Assembly (NCBI GenBank): GCA_030632405.1
Contig: DAOVUU010000139.1
Span: 1-6,732 of the forward strand
From: Desulfobulbaceae bacterium
GTDB taxonomy: Bacteria; Desulfobacterota; Desulfobulbia; Desulfobulbales; Desulfocapsaceae
Length of the DNA: 6,732 bases
Direction of reading: 5' to 3'
The notes beneath the pieces were generated by a model. It saw only the letters and a program-made list of their open reading frames with translations, made no database searches and was not told the DNA's origin. The translations under genes were made by a program, and so were the position numbers. Positions 1-6,130 of this stretch are shown here, piece after piece. Each line of letters opens with the position of its first letter. Position 1 is the stretch's first letter.

Positions 1-1349
1 CCTTTAGACTCCCCATTGATTTTTCTTATGGAATTTCAACCCACTTTTTTGACTGGCTGGTCCCCGGACTGCTTCACGAAAAACTTACGTTCATGCTAAA
101 AGGTCTGCCAAAGAATATCAGAAAAAGATTAGTCCCTGTGGCCCAGTCGGTGAACCAGATACTCGATGATATAACCCTTTATTCTGGCTCCCTTCACGGT
201 GTAGTTGAGTCATCCATTTTGAAACAATTCAAATTTCTCGTTCGACGGTCGGATTGGCCCGCAGACATCCCGAACCATCTTCAACCTCGTTTTATTCTTT
301 TTGACAGTTCTGGGAAAACTCTACTCAGTGGTAGAAACCTGAAAGAGTTAATTCAATCACAAAACCCGGTCTATGGAGAAGATAACAGTGGCATTCTAAG
401 GGATGTTGAGAAAAAAAAAGTCTCTTTATGGGAAGACAGTACATATACAGCATGGGAATTTGAAGAGTTGCCTGAGGCGATTCCACTCTACACACAACAA
501 GGTGATCCTTCAGGATTTCTCTACCCCACGCTCGTACCTGACCCTGTTCGAGGCGTTGTTAAAATCCAATTCAATAAAAATAAGCTGGCAGCAGAAAATC
601 AAAATCGTTCAGGCATACTTTATCTCTACCAGCTTCAGTTTCCCGGCCAGTATAAATCTTTAAAAAAAATGTGCCGGACGTCCCTATCCAGTCCATCTTC
701 CCTATGGTTGTATGAAAATGGACTAAACCGAAATAGAGTGCTGGATTCATTTGTCGATTTTATTATGCGATCTCTTTTTGGTCCTCTCTCTGGCACACTA
801 GACTCACTCTCTCATTTCAATGATAAAATCCTAAAAACAAGATCTGGGGGACTCTACAAAAATGGAGCCTTAATCTGTAATGATCTTATGGCCCTTTTGC
901 GTAAAAGGAGGGAGGTTAAAGACTCAATTCACAAAACATTCAATAATCGTAATGGAGCAAAATTTCTCTCTGAAAACAAACAAAAACTCTTTGAACTGCT
1001 CATCAACGAAATAGTTACTCCTGATTTTTTAACCAACGGTGTGAATGCAAATATTGCAGATCAACTCAGACGACTGCAGAGTCTATCAATCAGACTTGAA
1101 CGATTTTCACTGAACCCTGGAAAAGATGCCCAGAAAGAAAAAAAACTTTATCCTCATTTGGACAACCTCCAGAAAATGGCGGAAAAAGAAAAAGAATTGC
1201 CTTCTGATGCACTGGAGTTGTATGAAAAATATCGTCAGATGATTGCTGAATTCAGGATTTTGATTTTTTCACCGGAAATTAAGACATCTATACCTGTTTC
1301 ATCTAAAAAACTACAGCAGCATTGGCAAACTATACTGGAAAAATGCTGA
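1..1349 (+). CDS. hrpA: ATP-dependent RNA helicase HrpA, C-terminal part (5' end outside the window)
   Basis: The reading frame is open from base 3, before the first ATG at 93, so this is the last ~448 residues of a longer protein; E. coli HrpA is about 1300 residues. The upstream codons give FDWLVPGLLHEKL, matching the HrpA segment FDWQIPGL. LPKNIRKRLVPV follows (E. coli: LPKPVRRNFVPA), then the SDWPADIPNHLQPRF block (REDWHWDQVPDHLKITF) and the end IPVSSKKLQQHW (PISDKRILQAM). This is the DUF3418-type C-terminal region; the DEAH helicase motifs lie upstream and are not visible. HrpA is a cytoplasmic helicase linked to mRNA processing and to resolving stalled ribosomes. I see no internal stop or frameshift. 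There are A-runs of nine at 411-419 and eight at 662-669. The assignment is by remembered family similarity, but matches extend along the whole segment. Confidence 0.93.
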   Translation, partial: FRLPIDFSYGISTHFFDWLVPGLLHEKLTFMLKGLPKNIRKRLVPVAQSVNQILDDITLYSGSLHGVVESSILKQFKFLVRRSDWPADIPNHLQPRFILFDSSGKTLLSGRNLKELIQSQNPVYGEDNSGILRDVEKKKVSLWEDSTYTAWEFEELPEAIPLYTQQGDPSGFLYPTLVPDPVRGVVKIQFNKNKLAAENQNRSGILYLYQLQFPGQYKSLKKMCRTSLSSPSSLWLYENGLNRNRVLDSFVDFIMRSLFGPLSGTLDSLSHFNDKILKTRSGGLYKNGALICNDLMALLRKRREVKDSIHKTFNNRNGAKFLSENKQKLFELLINEIVTPDFLTNGVNANIADQLRRLQSLSIRLERFSLNPGKDAQKEKKLYPHLDNLQKMAEKEKELPSDALELYEKYRQMIAEFRILIFSPEIKTSIPVSSKKLQQHWQTILEKC

Positions 1350-1356
1350 GGGCACC

Positions 1357-1494
1357 ATGAACAAAGTTACCCTGGGAGTACTCATATGTTTATCGGCACT
1401 CATCCTTATAAGCAAAAATCAGGCAATTATAGGTATTCCTGTATTTATTGCCGGTATAATACTTATGAATAAGGGGGGTGGTAAGAAGAGATAG
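1357..1494 (+). CDS. Small two-helix membrane protein (45 aa), hypothetical
   Basis: An ATG at 1357 follows the hrpA stop by 7 bases and opens a 45-codon frame ending in TAG at 1492-1494. GAGG at 1348-1351 overlaps the hrpA stop and can serve as a ribosome binding site, with a rather short 5-base spacing. Residues ~4-18 (VTLGVLICLSALILI) and ~24-37 (IIGIPVFIAGIILM) are hydrophobic, split by a short SKNQ turn. The tail NKGGGKKR is strongly basic and the N-terminus carries a lysine. By the positive-inside rule this suggests a hairpin with both ends in the cytoplasm. I recognise no family. The position implies co-transcription with hrpA. It could be a real small membrane protein or a chance ORF; the ideal hydrophobic pattern and tight spacing favour a real gene. 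Confidence 0.55.
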   Translation: MNKVTLGVLICLSALILISKNQAIIGIPVFIAGIILMNKGGGKKR

Positions 1495-1496
1495 CT

Positions 1497-3785
1497 CTAA
1501 TACGAGTCGTAAAAGACAACTTCTCTAAAAAACGTTATCATTCGCTTTCTTCTATCGGACATTTTCAGTTGTTCCGGAATTAAATTACTCTGGTTAATCT
1601 TCATCAGCGACATCTTATATTCTATATGCGTGGCCAGTCGATTATCAAGATACCAGGCATACATTAACCACATAAGCAATCCGGGTGGAGTGAAGCCCTC
1701 CCCACTGTTAACTAATCGGATATAATGATTCTTGTCATTTGTCGGGAACATTCTTGCGAGTAAAAGAAAAGTACCCAGTTGACTGCCATCAAAATAACAG
1801 GATCTATCCTCTTTTCCCTGCAGATAAAGATGATAGACCTTGCCAATCAAAAGACCCTTGATCAGAACATCTTCCATCACCTTCTCTTTTGCATAATTGC
1901 CAAGAAGCGCCTCACCAAAAGCTATCATTAATGCAACTTCAAGTTTTTCCCTGACGTAAAACTGGTCACTCCGTATTTTAATAAATTTATCTTCTGGATC
2001 AAAAAAAGAAAACACATTATCCCAGCGCTGATCCCTGTCCCACTTTTCTTTATCAATACATGAAATACCAGCCACATACTGAAAATGTGCTAACGGAATT
2101 GTAGGATGACTCCAGAATATTTCTCTGAATAAGGCTTTCGCGGAGTCAATATCTAGACATTTTGTGCTCTCAACACTGGAAAAATGAAGATCGTTCAGCC
2201 ACCGATCGATGAAATGATATCTTTGAAAAGGTAATACGGGGTCTGATTTCAATTTTTCGGTGAACTGGTACGCCCCAACCCTGGTGACCTCTTCTTTATT
2301 ACTTTTCTCATCAAAACAATGCCTGCAGCTATAGAGTGTTTTTATTGCCTGTGCCAGTGTATCTGGATCATGCTGGATAACGCCCCTTTCTGCCAGCGCC
2401 TGCCGAGAATAGACACCACACTCTACCGGCATATAATTAAGCTTGCAAAGAGCATCGCGGTCAAGAAAAATAGGTATTTTTCCTTCTACTGCATACCTCT
2501 GGAGAACGGACGCCGGAATATTTTTGAGTGAAACGCACAGAACTTCGTTAAAAAGGCCCCGAGTTCCACCGGGAATATTGTTTTCATATGCCTTGATCAT
2601 GTCAGAGACATAAAATTTTCGTCCTGGATCAGCAATGCTTAAATCTGTTTCACCTGCCTGTACCCATAGATTTGAGATAAGCACTTTGAGCGCGTCTTTA
2701 TTTGCCCTGACCGCCTCAGCTAATCCAGGGACTTTAAACACAGGTATAATTGAAGAATAGAGACTTCCCGGCGCAAATATTAAGATATCAGCCTGGCCAA
2801 TGTCTTCAAGAACACAGTCTAAAACACGCTCCTTACCAAAAGAATCAACATGAACTCTTTCAACAGGAAATCCCCTCTGAGCATCACTTAATTTATTCTC
2901 ACCAATAATTTCAACTCCGTTGGTATAATGGACCCTCAATTGTGCTGGAGTCGATGTACATGGAAGGACCGCACGCTCACCTGCCCCCAGAACCCCGGAA
3001 AGAGTATTCAGTCCCTTAAGTAGAGCAGAATGCAGAACATCTCGCCGGGAAGCAAGTTGATCATTACTGAGACCTGGCAAAATTTCCCTATAAACAGCGG
3101 CAGTGACCAGGAGATTCCCAAAACAATGTGGCCGCTGCAATGTCCTGACCAATCGAGTATCGATAAAAAGATAGTCTATGAGATCCACTAAATATTTTTT
3201 TAATGTTCGTGGACAAAAATCAAGGCTTAAAAGAAGTGTTTTCAGCTTGGGGAGTCCTGACTGAAGTAATCCAGAGCAGCGATGATTGAACAACGAGTGG
3301 CAGATAGTGGCAATTTGCTGGGCTTGATCGGCAGTTACATTGTACCTTGCCTGCAAGCCACTGAGACGGATTGAAGATAACAGAACATGGCGAATGTCAC
3401 CAATGGCAACAAGGGGGAGGTCTTTCAGTAACTCTCCTGTTGACCCACCGTCATCAGTAACGCATACAATTGATTTGCAATGCGGAAAATATTTTTTCAA
3501 ACCGCAAAACGGGTTTTGAATCCAGCTTTCAAGCCTGCTGTCTCCGCCAATAAGATTGGACAGCCCTGTTCCACCACCAAATACAACGACCTTAACTTCT
3601 TCAACATTTGTCTTGATGAGCTCAACTCGAAGCTCGGAAAGCAGCTGTCTCGCCTGTACAGGTGTCTCTTCGGGAACATCTCTTAAAACAAGGTCAACCA
3701 GGTTCTCCCTTAAATTCTCCTGGGGAAGATAATCAAGTGGAGAAAGCTGCACTTCTCTAATATTTCTTAAGTTTTCAGATATCAA
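1497..3785 (-). CDS. Large CofD/YvcK-family protein with C-terminal extension (762 aa)
   Basis: After a ~64-residue helical leader comes a CofD/YvcK-like Rossmann domain. The nucleotide or phosphate-binding GGGTGL is at 70-75, DDGGSTGEL at 111-119, GDIRHVL at 129-135, GNLL at 223-226, APGSLYSSIIP at 338-348 and QAGETD at 376-381. YvcK of Bacillus binds UDP-GlcNAc and is needed on gluconeogenic carbon; CofD is the phospholactate transferase of F420 synthesis. The motif order fits YvcK/YbhK better, and no F420 gene is nearby. At 762 residues it is over twice YvcK length (~320). Residues ~140-215 look like an insertion, and ~490-762 form an aromatic-rich extension I cannot assign. A CxxC (487-490) lies at the junction. 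The start is TTG: GAGG at 3793-3796 lies 7 bases upstream, an in-frame TGA at 3795-3797 blocks an earlier start, and there is no ATG codon until about residue 393. It lies 33 bp after kdsB on the same strand, so it is probably co-transcribed. Confidence 0.85.
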   Translation of the reverse strand: MISENLRNIREVQLSPLDYLPQENLRENLVDLVLRDVPEETPVQARQLLSELRVELIKTNVEEVKVVVFGGGTGLSNLIGGDSRLESWIQNPFCGLKKYFPHCKSIVCVTDDGGSTGELLKDLPLVAIGDIRHVLLSSIRLSGLQARYNVTADQAQQIATICHSLFNHRCSGLLQSGLPKLKTLLLSLDFCPRTLKKYLVDLIDYLFIDTRLVRTLQRPHCFGNLLVTAAVYREILPGLSNDQLASRRDVLHSALLKGLNTLSGVLGAGERAVLPCTSTPAQLRVHYTNGVEIIGENKLSDAQRGFPVERVHVDSFGKERVLDCVLEDIGQADILIFAPGSLYSSIIPVFKVPGLAEAVRANKDALKVLISNLWVQAGETDLSIADPGRKFYVSDMIKAYENNIPGGTRGLFNEVLCVSLKNIPASVLQRYAVEGKIPIFLDRDALCKLNYMPVECGVYSRQALAERGVIQHDPDTLAQAIKTLYSCRHCFDEKSNKEEVTRVGAYQFTEKLKSDPVLPFQRYHFIDRWLNDLHFSSVESTKCLDIDSAKALFREIFWSHPTIPLAHFQYVAGISCIDKEKWDRDQRWDNVFSFFDPEDKFIKIRSDQFYVREKLEVALMIAFGEALLGNYAKEKVMEDVLIKGLLIGKVYHLYLQGKEDRSCYFDGSQLGTFLLLARMFPTNDKNHYIRLVNSGEGFTPPGLLMWLMYAWYLDNRLATHIEYKMSLMKINQSNLIPEQLKMSDRRKRMITFFREVVFYDSY

Positions 3786-3792
3786 GAGAACG

Positions 3793-3796
3793 CCTC
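3793..3796 (-). promoter_or_regulatory. Ribosome binding site deciding the TTG start of the CofD/YvcK-like gene
   Basis: GAGG on the minus strand sits 7 bases before the TTG at 3785-3783. An in-frame TGA at 3797-3795 overlaps it, so translation in this frame cannot begin further upstream. Together these fix the start at TTG despite the lack of an ATG. Confidence 0.6.
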
Positions 3797-3818
3797 AACC
3801 GCAGCTGAAAAATAGCCA

Positions 3819-4583
3819 TCAACCATTTCCTCCGCCAATATAGTGTTGTACCCTGAGTAGATCTTCAGGAGTATCCACCTCAATTGAATCATGCTCCGTT
3901 AACACAACTTTAACCTTGTAACCATATTCAAGGGCCCGAAGTTGTTCCAGTTTTTCGAATCTTTCCCACTCACCTTCCGGCAGTGCCACAAAGGAGAGCA
4001 GAAACCCTTTGCGGTAGGCATAGAATCCTAGATGCTTGTAATAGGTTGGCTTAATCTTTTCATCGGGATTTCGCTGGAAGGGGATGGGAGATCTGGAAAA
4101 ATAGAGTGCATAATTATTCCGGTCAAAAACTGTTTTGACATGATTGGGGTCATTAATTTCTTCAGGTCGAATAATCTTATAAATCAAGGTAGACATCGGT
4201 AAGGCAGGGTCATCCAGAAGTGGCTGGGCCACCTGCTCAATTACTTCAACGGGGAAAAGAGGCTGATCTCCCTGAATATTTACCACAACATCATGTTGTG
4301 ATATTCCCAGCAGTTCAGCCGCTTCAGCAAGTCTATCGGACCCGGAAACATGGTTTTCCCTGGTCATCACATATTGCCCACCAAAAGATTGAACACATTC
4401 GGCAATTCGGTTATCGTCAGTAGCAACTACAACACGAGACAGTAACCTCACTTGTTTTGCTCTTTCTACAACATGTTGAATCATAGGTTTGCCTGCAATT
4501 AATGCTAATGGTTTTCCTTTGAACCTATTCGACTTGTATCTTGCAGGAATGATAGCTATAACTTCGGGTATTGGATTACTCAT
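3819..4583 (-). CDS. kdsB: 3-deoxy-manno-octulosonate cytidylyltransferase (CMP-Kdo synthetase)
   Basis: KdsB activates Kdo with CTP to give CMP-Kdo and pyrophosphate in the cytoplasm, supplying the sugar joined to lipid A in the LPS inner core. The 254 residues compare with 248 in E. coli. Visible motifs are IIPARYKSNRFKGKPL (11-26, nucleotide-binding loop), GKPMIQHVVERA (31-42), TRENHVSGSDRLAE (74-87), VNIQGDQPLF (101-110), YALYFSRSPIPF (158-169), KHLGFYAYRKGFL (183-195), LEQLRALEYG (212-221) and EVDTPEDLLRVQ (235-246). The aspartates of GDQP (106) and VDTPED (237) correspond to the family's metal ligands. GDQP replaces the enterobacterial GDEP, and SGSDR replaces SGTER. The ATG start at 4583 is preceded by AGGGG (4594-4598, spacing 10). 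The gene heads a two-gene minus-strand unit with the CofD/YvcK-like gene. A cytidylyltransferase for a related acid sugar is the main, less likely, alternative. Confidence 0.95.
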   Translation of the reverse strand: MSNPIPEVIAIIPARYKSNRFKGKPLALIAGKPMIQHVVERAKQVRLLSRVVVATDDNRIAECVQSFGGQYVMTRENHVSGSDRLAEAAELLGISQHDVVVNIQGDQPLFPVEVIEQVAQPLLDDPALPMSTLIYKIIRPEEINDPNHVKTVFDRNNYALYFSRSPIPFQRNPDEKIKPTYYKHLGFYAYRKGFLLSFVALPEGEWERFEKLEQLRALEYGYKVKVVLTEHDSIEVDTPEDLLRVQHYIGGGNG

Positions 4584-4699
4584 AGTATTCTAACCCCTGT
4601 TGGCAGCAAAAGTGAGAGACTCAGTTCTGTACCTTTCTGAAAGAAAAAAGACAGAGAAAAAATAATTCTATGTCACTCCCAACAGCATATGAAATATAG
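4584..4699. promoter_or_regulatory. Divergent intergenic region between kdsB and rsmJ
   Basis: The 116 bp separate two genes transcribed away from each other, so promoters for both must lie here or overlap the gene starts. I cannot place a convincing sigma-70 pair. AATAAT at 4661-4666 could be a -10 for rsmJ but lacks a good -35 at normal spacing. The stretch ~4634-4666 is purine and A-rich. No gene of useful length is seen; ATG at 4689 opens only a four-codon frame (MKYR) whose TGA overlaps the rsmJ ATG. Confidence 0.45.
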
Positions 4700-5488
4700 A
4701 TGAAAAAATCATTGTCAATTTCTGTTTTATCCATAATAAATTTACCATCTTTCCAGGATAAAGCAAAATCTCTGGCTGACAGACTCAATCTTCCCTGTCA
4801 CCAGTCAATTGCAGAGGCGGCCTCTGAGTTTTTTTTAGTATATACAGAAATTGGTTTACAATTCTGTATATATTCTAACCCTGATCAAATGCAGTCTCTT
4901 CTCTATGTAGATTTTGTTAAAGGGAAAAATGGTTATAGACACAGTAAAAACTCAACCATCCGACAACCCCTGGCAAAGGCAGTGGGGATCAAACCGGGTG
5001 TCAGGCCCTCTGTTTTTGATGCAACAGCAGGTCTTGGTAGGGATGCTTTCGTATTTGCCTGCCTCGGCTGTGAGGTCTCCCTGTGTGAACGGTCAGCCAT
5101 TCTGCATTGTCTTTTAGAAGACGGCCTTTCTCGAGCCAGCCAAGAAACAAAAACAATGGAAATTGTTTCAAGCAGAATGACTCTCCGCATGGAAGATTCG
5201 AAAAAAATATTACAAAATAGTCCCCGTACTTATCACACAATATATTTAGACCCCATGTATCCCCACCGTCCAAATTCAGCCCTTAACAGACAGGAAATGA
5301 GAGTGATTCGAGATCTGGTGGGAGATGATGATGATGGTGGTATGCTGCTTGAGGCAGCATTTGGGGCGGCACAAAACCGGGTCGTTATAAAACGCCCTAA
5401 AGGGGCCGTAGAGCTTTCCGACCGAAAACCTTCATTTGTAGTTCCAATGAAAAACAGCCGTTATGATATCTATTTAACCTCTGTTTGA
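4700..5488 (+). CDS. rsmJ: 16S rRNA (guanine-1516-N2)-methyltransferase RsmJ
   Basis: RsmJ (YhiQ) is a cytoplasmic SAM-dependent enzyme that methylates N2 of G1516 in helix 45 of 16S rRNA. Family signatures are YVDFVKGKNGYRHSK (69-83), QPLAKAVGIKPG (89-100), the SAM-binding motif DATAGLGRDAFVFA (107-120), an acidic residue in CERS (129-132), YLDPMYPHR (182-190), SALNRQEMRVIRDLVG (193-208) and VVIKRPKGA (228-236), ending in RYDIYLTSV. These line up in order with E. coli RsmJ (DATAGLGRDAF, YLDPMFPHK, VVVKRPDYA). The 262 residues fit the family's ~250. An in-frame TAG at 4697-4699 directly precedes the ATG, so no earlier start exists. No clear Shine-Dalgarno sequence is seen, and the start could be slightly downstream. 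The gene stands alone on its strand, divergent from kdsB and convergent with rlmH. GAT repeats at ~5326-5337 encode an acidic DDDD turn. Confidence 0.93.
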   Translation: MKKSLSISVLSIINLPSFQDKAKSLADRLNLPCHQSIAEAASEFFLVYTEIGLQFCIYSNPDQMQSLLYVDFVKGKNGYRHSKNSTIRQPLAKAVGIKPGVRPSVFDATAGLGRDAFVFACLGCEVSLCERSAILHCLLEDGLSRASQETKTMEIVSSRMTLRMEDSKKILQNSPRTYHTIYLDPMYPHRPNSALNRQEMRVIRDLVGDDDDGGMLLEAAFGAAQNRVVIKRPKGAVELSDRKPSFVVPMKNSRYDIYLTSV

Positions 5489-5552
5489 TTTTCGGGATGT
5501 GACCAGGCTCTCTATTTTAATACCTGTTTTCTCACCGTTTTAACGATGTAAA
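5489..5552. other. Convergent intergenic spacer between rsmJ and rlmH
   Basis: The 64 bp lie between two converging stop codons. A bidirectional terminator would be expected, but I see only a very short CGTT/AACG repeat near 5536-5545 and no GC-rich hairpin followed by a T-run. I therefore call no terminator. Confidence 0.4.
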
Positions 5553-6017
5553 TCACTTGTGGTATTTTTCCCCGGCTTTTATTGTGTAGGCCCTATACAA
5601 CTGTTCAATTAAGAACAGGCGAACCATATCATGAGTAAAAGTCATCCTTGATAAAGAGAGGAGGAGATCGGCTGAATCTGTAACCTTTTGTGAAAGGCCA
5701 TCAGGGCCGCCGATAAGATAACTCACCTGTTTTGTACCTCGAATCTCCCAGTTTTCAATCTTTTTTGAAAAAGACTCGGATGTGAGTTGAATTCCTCTCG
5801 AATCAAGGGCTACAATAAGGGCCCCTCGTGGGATAGAGCGGAGAAGGAGATCCCCCTCCTCTTCTTTTAATGAACTGTTGTGCTTTCTTTTTTTCTTCTC
5901 CTTTAGTATGGAAATTGAAAGAACAGTGTAATGTTTTAAACGTGCATTGTATTCTTCAATATTTTCAGCAATCAGCCTGTCTTTCGTTTTGCCTAAAAAC
6001 AGCAACTCATGCTTCAT
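5553..6017 (-). CDS. rlmH: 23S rRNA (pseudouridine-1915-N3)-methyltransferase RlmH
   Basis: RlmH (YbeA) is a small SPOUT-class methyltransferase that acts as a dimer on pseudouridine 1915 in helix 69 of 23S rRNA in the assembled 70S ribosome. The 154 residues match the family's ~155. Signatures are the basic and acidic stretch KEKKKRKHNSSLKEEEGDLLL (39-59), ALIVALDSRGIQLTSESF (66-83), YLIGGPDGLSQKV (100-112), LSLSRMTFTHDMVRLFLIEQ (120-139) and LYRAYTIKAGEKYHK (140-154). GGPDG and the terminal YHK belong to the trefoil-knot SAM and substrate site; the usual P before YHK/YHR is a lysine here. The ATG at 6017 has AGG at 6026-6028 (spacing 8) and AAGGA at 6031-6035 upstream. Only 27 bp separate it from the 143-bp palindromic element, beyond which lies the ykgJ-family gene of the same strand. 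Confidence 0.95.
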   Translation of the reverse strand: MKHELLFLGKTKDRLIAENIEEYNARLKHYTVLSISILKEKKKRKHNSSLKEEEGDLLLRSIPRGALIVALDSRGIQLTSESFSKKIENWEIRGTKQVSYLIGGPDGLSQKVTDSADLLLSLSRMTFTHDMVRLFLIEQLYRAYTIKAGEKYHK

Positions 6018-6044
6018 TTTGCTAACCTAATCCTTATTTATCCC

Positions 6045-6062
6045 AGGAGCTTGTCCGAGAAT
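6045..6062 (+). repeat. Left terminal inverted repeat of the palindromic element
   Basis: Eighteen bases, complementary to 6170-6187 apart from one position (T at 6051 against the expected C). Confidence 0.8.
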
Positions 6063-6130
6063 AGACATTTTGTTCAAAATCGAGGAATTTTCCCAAAATA
6101 AGCACAGCCATATGGGTGATATTGCGAGCA

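Noticed and set aside
403..663. Second plus-strand frame of 86 codons within hrpA
   Set aside because: It is an out-of-frame shadow beginning at the A-run; the hrpA frame matches the family throughout.
1497..3785. True CofD (F420 phospholactate transferase)
   Set aside because: Motif spacing fits YvcK/YbhK-type proteins better, the protein is far longer than CofD and no other F420 gene is present.
4597..4685. CTGTTGG / CCAACAG inverted repeat (4597-4603 and 4679-4685) flanking the divergent region as a possible operator
   Set aside because: Only 7 bp separated by 75 bp; expected by chance at this length without further support.
4933..5273. Minus-strand frames of 85 and 90 codons opposite rsmJ
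   Set aside because: They are antisense to a strongly supported methyltransferase, overlap each other and show no recognisable motifs.
5326..5337. GAT trinucleotide repeat in rsmJ as a phase-variable tract
   Set aside because: Only about four units, in frame, and at a naturally acidic turn of the family; length change would not shift the frame.
5531..5555. Bidirectional terminator between rsmJ and rlmH
   Set aside because: The only inverted repeat is four bases long, with no GC-rich stem and no proper T-run.
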